A stretch of DNA of 64,000 nt, taken from positions 310,001 through 374,000 of the forward strand of contig NZ_JAKENF010000004.1 of the NCBI RefSeq assembly GCF_021491355.1, given 5' to 3'. Position 1 is the stretch's first letter. The number at the start of each line of letters is the position of its first letter. The notes beneath the pieces were generated by a model. It was not told the DNA's origin. It searched no databases and saw nothing but the letters and a program-made list of their open reading frames with translations. The DNA is from Alitabrizicola rongguiensis (GTDB taxonomy: Bacteria; Pseudomonadota; Alphaproteobacteria; Rhodobacterales; Rhodobacteraceae). Shown here piece by piece: positions 30,101 through 37,478 of the stretch. A program made the position numbers and the translations under genes.

Positions 30101-30381
30101 AGCCAGATCGCATCCCCGCCCCAGAAATACTCTGTGACGACATTTACAGTGCCGCCCGTAACGGCGCCACTGGAGTTGAACGTAATATTGGAACCGCCAA
30201 AGGTCAGGCCCAGATCAACCGGATCATCATAACCATTTATGTCCACGATATCCTGGTAGGGGACATCAAAGATTGTCAGATATTGATTATCGTAAAAGAA
30301 ATCATCATAGTAGTTTCTGATATAGAAATTCAGGTCAAGATTCTGGATATCTACCTTGTAGTATGCGTCGATAATCGCCAT
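27115..30381 (-). CDS. large RTX calcium-binding protein, probable type I secretion substrate
   Basis: A 1088-residue acidic protein. Residues 1-~130 form a non-repeat N-terminal part rich in Tyr/Asp/Asn. From ~135 it consists of RTX nonapeptide blocks (GGxGxDxxx, e.g. GGAGNDSMTGGDGND) alternating with a conserved ~130-residue spacer. The unit repeats five times with an exact 157-codon period. The C-terminus (~FLFGGDDDDTFVFNTALG to ADSFDII) is a serralysin-type terminal module whose acidic-hydrophobic end fits a type I secretion signal. No catalytic domain is recognisable, so an adhesin or surface-layer role is as likely as anything else. The cognate ABC and HlyD genes lie immediately downstream on the same strand. 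Confidence 0.88.
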   Translation of the reverse strand: MAIIDAYYKVDIQNLDLNFYIRNYYDDFFYDNQYLTIFDVPYQDIVDINGYDDPVDLGLTFGGSNITFNSSGAVTGGTVNVVTEYFWGGDAIWLAQGVSIPAPTLYAALLTASSADDYNMMAAALSGNDAVYLSNYDDRWNGFGGNDFLYGYEGDDTLYGAAGNDVLLGGLGKDLIDGGAGNDSMTGGDGNDVYTVDSTGDVVSETNADAVTGGVDRVNFTLAAYTLGANIEEGRILSGAVANLTGNALDNTLIAGAGNNVLNGGAGSDTASYSTASGAVRVSLAIAAAQATGASGSDRLVSIENLAGSSFNDTLTGNGGANKLTGNAGNDTLDGGAGDDTLTGGDGSDLYTVDSVGDVVSETNASLATGGTDRVNSLLATYALTSNVEDGRILSAGGADLTGNTLANTLFAGAGNNVLDGGGGSDTASYIYAGTGVAVSLAVAGAQATGGSGSETLVSIENLTGSAYNDVLTGDGGANKLTGNAGNDTLDGGAGDDTMTGGDGNDVYTVDSAGDVVSETNAVAATGGIDRVNSLLAAYTLGANIEEGRILSAGAANVTGNTLANTLFAGAGNNVLDGGVGADTASYSFAGGAVTVSLASVGAQATGNSGSDTLLNIENLMGSAYNDVLTGNTGANRLGGGAGNDTLIGGGGNDTMVGGDGSDLYTVDSVGDVVSESNAAAVTGGIDRVNSLLAAYTLGANVEEGQILANGAANLTGNGLANTLIAGAGNNVLNGLAGSDTVSYETASGAVKVNLAITTAQATGASGSDTLLNIEHLAGSSFSDTLTGNAGANRLSGGAGNDALNGGAGNDTMTGGDGNDLYTVDSAGDVVSETNADAVTGGIDRVNSLLAGYTLGANVEEGRILSVGSANLTGNALDNTLFAGVGNNVLNGDSGSDTASYATASGAVKVNLAITTAQATGASGSDTLLNIENLNGSSYNDTLTGNADANRLNGGAGNDTLNGGAGNDSLSGGAGTDFLFGGDDDDTFVFNTALGPTNIDKIQAFDVGHDHIQLENAVFSGITSTGVLDDAAFAVGAAATTADHRILYDSTTGAVLYDADGVGGTGPVQFATLISPIGTISADSFDII
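27495..29850 (-). repeat. five tandem 471-bp coding repeats in the RTX gene
   Basis: A landmark CTGTCGAC (or CTGTCGACG) on the plus strand recurs at 27905, 28376, 28847, 29318 and 29789, giving four intervals of exactly 471 bp (157 codons). Each unit encodes an RTX block, the segment YTVDS-x-GDVVSETNA, then DRVN-x-LLA-x-YTLGAN and LTGN-x-L-x-NTL. Copies differ by many substitutions but no indels between landmarks. The outer boundaries given are approximate. Confidence 0.85.
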
Positions 30382-30540
30382 GACGGCCCTCTTAGAACTT
30401 CACGCGTTTTAAGAAGAAATCGAGCCCGACCGATCGCCGCAACCAAGGACGCTTGCGCTTACCTTGACTGGCCTACTGCGCAGGTCTCATTTTCCTCTCA
30501 CTCCCCTGAACGCGATCTTACACTTTCAATGAACTTCCAC

Positions 30541-30565
30541 AACTGCCACTCGATCTATGGCAGTT
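30541..30565. promoter_or_regulatory. perfect dyad, candidate operator upstream of the RTX gene
   Basis: AACTGCCA (30541-30548) and TGGCAGTT (30558-30565) are perfect inverted 8-mers with a 9-nt spacer, 160 bp upstream of the RTX start. The shape fits a dimeric repressor or activator site. The protein that would bind it is unknown. Confidence 0.4.
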
Positions 30566-30588
30566 CACAATTTCAGTTTCTTGCTTCG

Positions 30589-30619
30589 TGACAGTTGTGA
30601 AGAACTTGGCGTACTGTCA
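30589..30619. promoter_or_regulatory. second perfect dyad, candidate operator
   Basis: TGACAGT (30589-30595) and ACTGTCA (30613-30619) are perfect inverted 7-mers with a 17-nt spacer, 24 bp beyond the first dyad. The spacing is not the TGT-N12-ACA of PpsR. Function is unknown. Confidence 0.33.
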
Positions 30620-31153
30620 AAGAGATTCAGACATGCGGCAAGCCAACATCGCCCATCACCGTTTCTCGAGCAAATACTGTTGGAGAATCACGGCGTCTTT
30701 GGATCAGGGATTTTAGTGCTTTCAACTGCCCTCAGATTTTCTCCGATTCCCACATGCCTGAGATCAGAAGACGGATTGCACTACGTGTAAGCGCGGGTCG
30801 AATGCTCCAAAGCGCCGAAAAAACCGAACTTCACCGACGCATCGAACGATATTGCGAAGCTGCAACTCACGACCCGCGCATCTGGCCCCGGATTCCGGCG
30901 CAAAATCCTGCATGAAATGCGCATAGGCCTGCATGTCGCGGGCGGGCCAAACTTCAGCCCTATCCAGGTTGTCTTGTTTCTCGCGACAGCACCGAGGCGC
31001 TTGCTCGAAACGCTCCTTATCTGACGCCCAGGTCGACTGACAGGGATCGAAAATCCGTCGGAAGCGCTCATCGGCATATATGTGAGCCTACCGACGCCAG
31101 ACCAGGTGCATCTGTGGGCCGGCAGCGGTCAACACGCCGGGCACGATTCCGCA

Positions 31154-31693
31154 TCAGTTCCTTGTAGTCGCGGTTGTTCGCTCTGCGACCGCGTCAGAGG
31201 CCCAGGCCATGACCGCATCCGGCTCGGCGGCAAGTTCTTCCAGCCAATCGCCGGCAAAATCGCGAAGCGACTGGAGGTTCGGCCCGTTCACACCGATCAG
31301 GACCGGCAGTCCGATTTCCAGTGCTTCGGCGATGATCGGCACCAGTCCCTTCCCTTCGCACTCGCGCTTGCCGAACTTGTTGACGACAAGCAGATCTGCG
31401 CCCCCGAGCCGGCGCCCGACTTCGAACACTGCCTCTTCCAGGACCCCGGCGTCCAGCCGGCACCCCCGGGCAAGATCGCCGCGATCCTCGCTGATCCGTA
31501 GCGTCGGTCCGTCGGGCAACACCCGGATGTCCATGTCGCACAAGCGTCTGCCGATCCGTTCCGGGTTCGACTGGATCGTCCCCGCCAGCCGCATCCCTGC
31601 AGCCTCGAGCGCAACGGCGACCTCGGAAAGCAAAGCGTCCGTCGCGCCCCTTCCTGCAACACTGACACAGGCGAGTTTCTTCTGGAACGGCAT
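31154..31693 (-). CDS. DUF2478 domain protein
   Basis: A 179-residue protein with the DUF2478 pattern: an N-terminal strand with a glycine loop (LACVSVAGRGATDALLSEVA), then GMRLAGTIQSNPE, CDMDIRVLPDG, SEDRGDLARGCRLD, the conserved GGADLLVVNKFGKRECEGKG and a PVLIGVNGPNLQS strand. The fold resembles P-loop NTPases (THEP1-like) but has no classical Walker A. Related genes often occur near molybdenum or nitrogenase genes; here none is visible. The start at 31693 begins the conserved region. The function is unknown. Confidence 0.8.
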   Translation of the reverse strand: MPFQKKLACVSVAGRGATDALLSEVAVALEAAGMRLAGTIQSNPERIGRRLCDMDIRVLPDGPTLRISEDRGDLARGCRLDAGVLEEAVFEVGRRLGGADLLVVNKFGKRECEGKGLVPIIAEALEIGLPVLIGVNGPNLQSLRDFAGDWLEELAAEPDAVMAWASDAVAERTTATTRN

Positions 31694-32107
31694 GGCGGAT
31701 CACAGCTCTTGCTGGCGCGAATCCCGCCTTCTTGCCCGGCGAAGCCGTCATTGACAATGTCGCTGTAGGACACGGCCAGATTGCGCCATCGGAGGCCTTG
31801 TTCGCGGACATATCGGGCGATCGATGCTGTCTGCGGGTGTAAAGTTCGTGCTTCAGCCCGAGTCATAGCGAGAGTGGTTCTTGCGAGGGACGGCCATCGA
31901 CACAGCAAATTGGGGAAGTGTCCCTACAGGCGCGCAACATTGGGTATGGTCCGAATGCGTCGGGTTTTCCTGACGGTCTGAGTGTCAACACAGCGCGTCG
32001 AGTCGGCTTGTCAGCTTCGGCGAGTCACATATACTTGATTGCAAAGGGCACCGGGATCGGAGTCACTCGGTAGCCACTCCTATAAGTTGACTCTGGGGGA
32101 GGCCAAC
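31694..32107. other. gap between DUF2478 gene and ppaA-like gene
   Basis: About 410 bp with no confident gene. A minus-strand frame from an ATG near 31866 (TRAEARTLHPQTASIARYV) reads about 60 plausible codons and then continues antisense-like into the DUF2478 gene; I do not recognise it. No TGT-N12-ACA site occurs in the part preceding the ppaA-like gene. Confidence 0.4.
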
Positions 32108-32932
32108 ATGTCCAGCGCCCAGTCCTTCGATAGGCATGCGCTGTATTTTGCGTTTTCCGAAGTCGAACGCGTTCGACAGACCCTCCCCGCCTCGGCGATC
32201 TCCGCACTGGCCGAAGAGGTCGTCCAGCGGGTCGCGACCCAGCTGTCACCTGTGCTTCCTGACGATATCCAGCCCGATGCGGGCGAGGTCGAGGCCCTGT
32301 GCGCTGCACTGCTGTCGGAAGATCCCAACGCAGCGGCTAATCTGATCGAGAGTTTCCGGACAAGGGGCGCGCGCTACGACGTTCTCTGCCTGTCCTACCT
32401 CGCCGCGGCGTCCCGCCGCCTTGGGGACTACTGGGACAACGACAAGGTTTCTTTCTATCGGGTTACGATCGCGGCCGGCCGCGTTTATGCGGCCCTTCGC
32501 GTGCTTCGCATGGGTCGGAAGAACCCGTCTACGGATCTGCACCGATCAGCGATCTTTGCGAGCGTTCCGGGCGAGCAGCATACTCTTGGCATCACCATGG
32601 CGACCGATCTGGCGCGGGACATGGGCTGGGACATCGAGTTGCTGCTTAGGCTCGATCATGACGAGCTGATCGCCACGGCGCAGCAAAGGAAGGCGAGTCT
32701 CATCGCCCTTTCTGCCAGTGGGAAACGGTCCCTTCCCGCGCTGATGAAGCTGATAGTCGCGCTGCGCATCAGCAACCCGGACGCCTATCTGCTGGTGTGC
32801 GGACAGATTGTGTCCAGCCCTGTTCCTCTGGTCGGAATGACCGGTGCGGACGGAGCGGCTACCGATTTTCCAGCCGCGATGGCCCTGATGGAAGACTGGA
32901 CACGGCAGCACCCCGCCATGCCAACATCCTGA
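32108..32932 (+). CDS. ppaA: PpaA/AerR-type SCHIC-domain regulator (cobalamin/heme sensor)
   Basis: A 274-residue protein. The ATG at 32108 has a strong Shine-Dalgarno (GGGGGAGG). Residues ~55-130 form the helical cap with GARYDVLCLSYLAAASRRLGDYW; residues ~155-265 form a B12-binding-like (SCHIC) domain with VPGEQHTLGITMATDLARDMGW, the degenerate ExHxxG motif in place of DxHxxG, and RKASLIALSASGKRSLPAL. PpaA (R. sphaeroides) and AerR (R. capsulatus) antagonise or modify PpsR/CrtJ in response to oxygen, light or cobalamin. Here the gene lies at the far end of the cluster, convergent with bciA. An independent paralogue cannot be excluded. Confidence 0.78.
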   Translation: MSSAQSFDRHALYFAFSEVERVRQTLPASAISALAEEVVQRVATQLSPVLPDDIQPDAGEVEALCAALLSEDPNAAANLIESFRTRGARYDVLCLSYLAAASRRLGDYWDNDKVSFYRVTIAAGRVYAALRVLRMGRKNPSTDLHRSAIFASVPGEQHTLGITMATDLARDMGWDIELLLRLDHDELIATAQQRKASLIALSASGKRSLPALMKLIVALRISNPDAYLLVCGQIVSSPVPLVGMTGADGAATDFPAAMALMEDWTRQHPAMPTS

Positions 32933-32967
32933 TCGCTGCGCGAAGCCCAAGCATCCTGTGACGCGGC

Positions 32968-33942
32968 TCAAAAGACCGCGTGATCGCCTCGTTCGTTTGA
33001 AATATCGCCGCGGATCAGGCGCTTATAGTGGTCGGCAAGCAGGTCCTGGCCTGTCGACGGGGTCGCCTGCGCATCATAGCGACCCGTTCTGGCGTCAAGG
33101 ACCAGCATCGATTCACTCGCATAATACCGCCCGATCCGCGCCATCTCTGCCTTGTCTCGCATCCGCCTCGAAACCCTGGACGCCAGGTCGAGGAAATGGA
33201 TTATGCCGTCAAGCAAACCAAGTGGCACATGGCGGAACCGGGCCGGGCGATCAAGCAGTTGGAATAGCAGCTCTCCTTGTTCGCGCGGTGTTATCGCCGC
33301 GCCGGGGCCGCCGATCGGAAGGATGCGGTCCTGGCGGGCCGGATCGTCAAGGCAGCCCGCAAGATACTCGGCGACATCGCGGTCGCTGATCGGTTTGCAG
33401 GAGGTCAGTTCACCATCGCCGAAAAGGAGATAGGGCTTGCCCCGCCGCAAACGGTCCAGCTGCCCCGACAGCGACTTGAAGAAGGCAGTCGGTCGGACAA
33501 TGGAGTATATCAGGCCAGAGGCGATCAACTCCCGCTCAAAGGCAAGCTTGGCCTGCTGAAAGGCAAGGAGCGGTTTCTGCACGCAGATCGCTGAAAGAAG
33601 GACCATCTGGCCGACGCCCGCCTGTTGCGCCTCCTTCAGCACATGCGAATGGACGCCATAGTCAACGGCCCAGGCGCTTGCGCTCGTGCCTGTTCGGGAC
33701 GCAAGGCAGGAGACGATCGCATCAAGGCGCTCACGTTCGAAAAGCCCCGCGAGCGCAGCCCGGTCGGTTACATCGCAGTCACGCAAGTCGGCGGCTTCGG
33801 GCAAGCTGCGCCACCGGTCGCCGCCCTTCGCACGCACAGGGCAGACGACGTCATATCCATGCGCCAACAGAGCGTCGACCGTTGCGCGACCGATCGTACC
33901 TGTCGCACCAAGCATGAGGATGCGCTGCTGCACCCCCGACAT
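32968..33942 (-). CDS. bciA: divinyl (proto)chlorophyllide 8-vinyl reductase BciA
   Basis: A 324-residue NAD(P)H-dependent reductase of the NmrA/SDR-like type that reduces the C8 vinyl group of chlorophyllide precursors. The dinucleotide loop is RILMLGATGTIGRATVDALL, followed by VCPVRAK (NADPH-type Arg). Family segments include KEAQQAGVGQMVLLSAICVQKPLLAFQ (parts), LIYSIVRPTAFFKSLSGQ and LLFGDGELTSCKPISDRDVA. It is the last gene of crtA-bchI-bchD-bchO-bciA; the bchO stop and bciA start overlap by one base (TGATG). Confidence 0.92.
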   Translation of the reverse strand: MSGVQQRILMLGATGTIGRATVDALLAHGYDVVCPVRAKGGDRWRSLPEAADLRDCDVTDRAALAGLFERERLDAIVSCLASRTGTSASAWAVDYGVHSHVLKEAQQAGVGQMVLLSAICVQKPLLAFQQAKLAFERELIASGLIYSIVRPTAFFKSLSGQLDRLRRGKPYLLFGDGELTSCKPISDRDVAEYLAGCLDDPARQDRILPIGGPGAAITPREQGELLFQLLDRPARFRHVPLGLLDGIIHFLDLASRVSRRMRDKAEMARIGRYYASESMLVLDARTGRYDAQATPSTGQDLLADHYKRLIRGDISNERGDHAVF

Positions 33943-34811
33943 CAGCCAGTGTCCTTCGTGTGCTGCGAAAGGAAGTCGAGGATCAATGCCGCAACTTTGT
34001 CTGCCGCCTCCTCATGCACAAGATGGCCGTATCGAGGCAGATCGACCCAGATCGCTTCCGGCATCGTCTTGGCGGCCTGCTCGGATGTAGAGGCGGGCAC
34101 GGCCGTGTCGGCCGATCCGGTGATAAGCAGGCAAGGGACATGTATCTGTCCTAGCCGGTCGATCAGCTCATCGAGGTTCCACTGCGCCATCATCGCCAGT
34201 GTCGCAGCGACATGCGATGGTCGGCGCACGAGGGCGAGGTACTGTGCTTCGCCCTCAGCGTCGATGCGTGAACCTGTCGAGGCCAGCAGGCGATGCACCT
34301 GCTGCGGAGTGCCGGCAATCCGGCTGAAAATCTCGGGCACCAATGGCAGGACCGAGAGCAGCTGCGCCATGCGGGGGAAGAGCCAACCTGCAAGCCCCTC
34401 GAACTGACCGAGCGCGGCATTGATGCCGATGACGGCCTGAACCGGGCGCAGCTCTGCCAGCCGCAGGGCGACCGCCGCACCCGCAGAATGACCGATGAAG
34501 GCGAAGGGGGACCATCCCTCTTGCACGATCAGGTCGGCAAGGTCGCTTGCGATGTCGTCAAGCCCGCAGCGGTTGCGCGCGCCGAGAGAGGTGAACCCCT
34601 GCCCCGGCAGATCGACAGCGATCACGCGATAACTTCGCTGAAGCAGGGGCACCAGATGGCGAAAACTGTGTGTAGAGGCGCCTGCTCCGTGCAAAAGCAG
34701 CAGCTCTGGCCCCGCTCCAAGTTCCTGAACATGCCAGCGATGTGTACCGCATCTGACAAATCGGGACACATCCCGAAATGGCCAGTTGGCCGGGATCTCG
34801 TCCGGCGCCAT
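33942..34811 (-). CDS. bchO: magnesium chelatase accessory alpha/beta hydrolase BchO
   Basis: A 289-residue alpha/beta hydrolase: LLLLHGAGASTHSFRHLVPLL with VIAVDLPGQGFT, the nucleophile elbow FIGHSAGAAVALRLAELRP, the acid loop LLITGSADTAVPAS and the His in RYGHLVHEEAAD. BchO always accompanies bchI/bchD in purple bacteria, where its exact role in Mg insertion is unsettled. The ATG at 34811 was chosen: it lies 1 bp after the bchD stop and starts the conserved MAPDEIPANWPFRD. The frame runs further upstream inside bchD without similarity. Confidence 0.92.
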   Translation of the reverse strand: MAPDEIPANWPFRDVSRFVRCGTHRWHVQELGAGPELLLLHGAGASTHSFRHLVPLLQRSYRVIAVDLPGQGFTSLGARNRCGLDDIASDLADLIVQEGWSPFAFIGHSAGAAVALRLAELRPVQAVIGINAALGQFEGLAGWLFPRMAQLLSVLPLVPEIFSRIAGTPQQVHRLLASTGSRIDAEGEAQYLALVRRPSHVAATLAMMAQWNLDELIDRLGQIHVPCLLITGSADTAVPASTSEQAAKTMPEAIWVDLPRYGHLVHEEAADKVAALILDFLSQHTKDTG

Positions 34812-34812
34812 G

Positions 34813-36477
34813 TCAGGTGTCCAGCGCGCTCTGAAGGACGGCGGTAAGACGCTGTGCGTCGGCCCTGGGCAGGGGCACATATCCAGCGCCAAGGCTGCGG
34901 GCGAGTTGCTGCAGCGCGGGCTGGGGTCTGTTGGCGATATCCAGCACGAGCGACGGGATCGAGGCGGCCGAGATCGTCCGGGCAACGCGAAGTGCATCTG
35001 TCTCCGCGGCCGCGCGATTGGCGCTGCCGTCCAGAGCCACATTGCCGCGACCGTCGGTCAAGAGGGCGATCGTCGGCGTCATGCCGCGCCGCCGGGTCTG
35101 GAGCCCAAGATCGAAGGCCATTCGCAAACCCGAGGCGAGGGGCGTGCCGCCGCCACCGGGCAAGCCGGCAAGTCGGCGTTTGGTCTGGACCAGCGACCGC
35201 GTCGGCGGCAGGAGCAGTTCCGCTCCGGTCCCGCGAAAGGCGATCAGGGCAACATGGTCGCGGCGCGCATAGGCCTGAGCCAGCAATAGCTCGACCGCCC
35301 CCTTGGCCTCCGCGAGCCGCGCGAACGCCGAGGAACCGGAGGCATCGACGGCGAAGACCAGCACGCGGTCCGAGCATTCTTCAAACCGCTTGAGCCGCAG
35401 GTCCGATGGCCTGATTTCCAGCCGCAGGGATGGTCCTGCGGGGGCGCGGCGCCTCAGGGGCTGCCAGGGCGCAGCCGCGCGGAGGGTGGCCACAAGGTCG
35501 ATGCGTTTGCCCGATCCCGGCATGCCCGGACGGGATGGCAGCGGCCGGCCTCGGTGGTTGCCCTTGCGCGCTGCGCCTGTGCCACCCCCCCCCCTTGCCG
35601 CGCGCAGGGCCTTACCGGCAGCAAGCTGGGCGAGGACACCATCAGGCAATGCGGCCTGGACGGCCTCCAGCAGGACCTCTTCCGGAATTTTCTGTTCGGC
35701 CCCTAGCGACTGGTCACTGGGTGTTTCGTCAGGCTCTGGCGGGGGCGGTGGTTCTTCCGGCTCATCCGCCGCCGGCGAAAGGACACCGCGATGCGCGAGG
35801 GTCAGTTCTGCGGCATGGCGAAGCGTCTCTTCGCTGACGCTTGCCTCCCCGCGCCATGCGGCCAATGCCACGGCGGCCTTGAGTGCGAGGAGCGGCGCGC
35901 GCAGGCTTGCCACCCCAAGGGCGAGGCTCAGACGAGCGATGGCATCGGTCGCCTCGGACGGCAGCGCCGTTCCTGACAATCTCGCCCGCGCTTCGGCGAT
36001 CTTCGCCGGGTCCGGTCGAAGCGGAGTTGTTTCGGAAAAGACCATCCCTTCAAGGTCGATGAACAGTCCCAGCCGGTCGCTGAGCGCAGATGGAAGCCCC
36101 TCGTCCTGCTCGGCACTTTCGTCGAGGGCGACGAGACAGGTACCGTCGCCGTCGAGCCAACGACCAAGCCGCACGGCAAGTCCCGGCGGGCAACGCTCGG
36201 CCATCGTCAGCGTGATCGGAACTGTCTCGGTGAGAAGGCCGGCCGACGTCTGCACATGCCCCGATGCCAGGGTTGCCGCAAGGTCGACTCCACCAAAAAG
36301 CGAAGTGTCGTCGATGCCCGGATGAATGCGACGGGTCGCAAGCAAAGCCTCGGCAATCCGGTCACGCAGCGGACCGGACCGGGCGCGCAGCCAGAGCCCC
36401 TTCACCCCGGCAGGGTCGACTGCCAGAACCGCCAGTGCCGCCTCGGCCCGGTCCAGCGGAGACAGGGGCGCGGTCAC
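34813..36477 (-). CDS. bchD: magnesium chelatase subunit D
   Basis: About 554 residues. The N-terminal half is an AAA+-like domain with degenerate ATPase motifs (DRAEAALAVLAVDPAGVKGLW, LRARSGPLRDRI). A Pro/acidic linker follows (EEPPPPPEPDETP). The C-terminal third is a von Willebrand A domain with the MIDAS pattern VFAVDASGSSAF and ALLTDGRGNV. With BchI it forms the ATP-driven motor that feeds BchH to insert Mg into protoporphyrin IX. The GTG at 36477 overlaps the bchI stop (GTGA), giving the normal family length; a longer in-frame extension lies inside bchI. Confidence 0.93.
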   Translation of the reverse strand: MTAPLSPLDRAEAALAVLAVDPAGVKGLWLRARSGPLRDRIAEALLATRRIHPGIDDTSLFGGVDLAATLASGHVQTSAGLLTETVPITLTMAERCPPGLAVRLGRWLDGDGTCLVALDESAEQDEGLPSALSDRLGLFIDLEGMVFSETTPLRPDPAKIAEARARLSGTALPSEATDAIARLSLALGVASLRAPLLALKAAVALAAWRGEASVSEETLRHAAELTLAHRGVLSPAADEPEEPPPPPEPDETPSDQSLGAEQKIPEEVLLEAVQAALPDGVLAQLAAGKALRAARGGGGTGAARKGNHRGRPLPSRPGMPGSGKRIDLVATLRAAAPWQPLRRRAPAGPSLRLEIRPSDLRLKRFEECSDRVLVFAVDASGSSAFARLAEAKGAVELLLAQAYARRDHVALIAFRGTGAELLLPPTRSLVQTKRRLAGLPGGGGTPLASGLRMAFDLGLQTRRRGMTPTIALLTDGRGNVALDGSANRAAAETDALRVARTISAASIPSLVLDIANRPQPALQQLARSLGAGYVPLPRADAQRLTAVLQSALDT

Positions 36478-37478
36478 GGCAAGGTCTCTTCCACAAGCCG
36501 CGCGACGCGCGCCGACGATCCCGCCTCGTCCAAGGGATCGCGCCGCAGCCGATGGCCAAGGGCGCTGACCGCCACCGCCTTGAGCTGACGCCGTCCGACC
36601 GCATCCGCCCCTTCGAACGCCGCCTGCGCCCGTGCCGCGCGCAAAAGCGTCAGTTCGCCCCGCAGTCCGTCCGATCCCAAGGCGATGCACAAGGCGGCGC
36701 AGTCGTGCAGCACCGTATTGGGTGTCTTCAGGTTGGGCAGCGCAGCGCGGGCCGCAAGGATGGACTTGCGCAAGGCGCTGTCCTTTGCCCGCCACTTCTT
36801 CATGAAGGCGGCATAATCATTCTCATAGGCGTCCCGCCGGCGCATCACCTCGACGCGGGTGGCGACATCGCGCGGAGACGTGACTTCGACCGAAAGACCG
36901 AAGCGGTCGAGCAATTGCGGGCGCAGTTCGCCCTCCTCGGGGTTTCCGGAACCGACCAGCACGAAACGGGCGGGGTGGCGGATCGACAGCCCCTCCCGCT
37001 CGACCACGTTCTCGCCAGACTGCGCCACGTCGAGAAGTAGATCGACCAGATGGTCTTCGAGCAGGTTGACCTCATCGATATAGAGATACCCACGGTTGGC
37101 CCGGGCCAGCAGACCCGGCTCGAAGGCCTTCTCGCCGCGTGTCAGCGCACGCTCTATGTCAAGCGCGCCCACGACCCGGTCCTCGGTCGCTCCGAGCGGC
37201 AGGTCAACAACGGGCGTGGGCCGCTTGACCATGCGGCCGGATTTGGGTCCTGCCCAGGCCGGTACATCCTCGATCCGGGCAGAGTTCACCGGACAATCCT
37301 CTACGACCGTGATTTCCGGCAGCAACGCCGCAAGAGCGCGCACAGCGGTCGATTTGCCGGTGCCCCTGTCGCCGAACACCAGAACCCCACCGATGCCCGG
37401 ATCGATGGCCGTCAGCACCATCGCCTGCTTCATCGCCTCCTGACCGACGATCGCGGAAAAAGGGAACGGCTGGGTCAT
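36474..37478 (-). CDS. bchI: magnesium chelatase subunit I
   Basis: A 334-residue AAA+ ATPase of Mg-chelatase. It begins PFPFSAIVGQEAMKQAMVL, has Walker A VLVFGDRGTGKSTAVRALA, Walker B RGYLYIDEVNLLEDHLVDLLL (parts), and sensor 1/2 segments FVLVGSGNPEEGELRPQLLD and FGLSVEV. Length is normal. The start overlaps crtA (ATGA) and the end overlaps bchD (GTGA), so crtA-bchI-bchD-bchO-bciA are a tightly coupled operon. Confidence 0.96.
   Translation of the reverse strand: MTQPFPFSAIVGQEAMKQAMVLTAIDPGIGGVLVFGDRGTGKSTAVRALAALLPEITVVEDCPVNSARIEDVPAWAGPKSGRMVKRPTPVVDLPLGATEDRVVGALDIERALTRGEKAFEPGLLARANRGYLYIDEVNLLEDHLVDLLLDVAQSGENVVEREGLSIRHPARFVLVGSGNPEEGELRPQLLDRFGLSVEVTSPRDVATRVEVMRRRDAYENDYAAFMKKWRAKDSALRKSILAARAALPNLKTPNTVLHDCAALCIALGSDGLRGELTLLRAARAQAAFEGADAVGRRQLKAVAVSALGHRLRRDPLDEAGSSARVARLVEETLP

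Larger units (their letters stand above)
30382..31153. other. gene-poor region upstream of the RTX gene
   Basis: About 770 bp, visibly less GC-rich than its surroundings and presumably holding the RTX promoter. It contains two perfect dyads (listed separately). A minus-strand frame of about 105 codons is open between a TAG near 31090 and the TGA at 30764-30766 (residues include YADERFRRIFDP and MQAYAHFMQDFAPE) but has no start codon at its beginning and matches nothing I recognise; it could be a gene relic or chance. Confidence 0.45.

Noticed and set aside
30605-30634. Possible PpsR site TGT...ACA upstream of the RTX gene
   Set aside because: The spacer is 13, not 12, and the gene is not a photosynthesis gene.
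31297-31908. 203-codon minus-strand frame overlapping the DUF2478 gene
   Set aside because: Most of it is a shifted frame of the DUF2478 gene; only the first ~60 codons lie outside and they match nothing I know.
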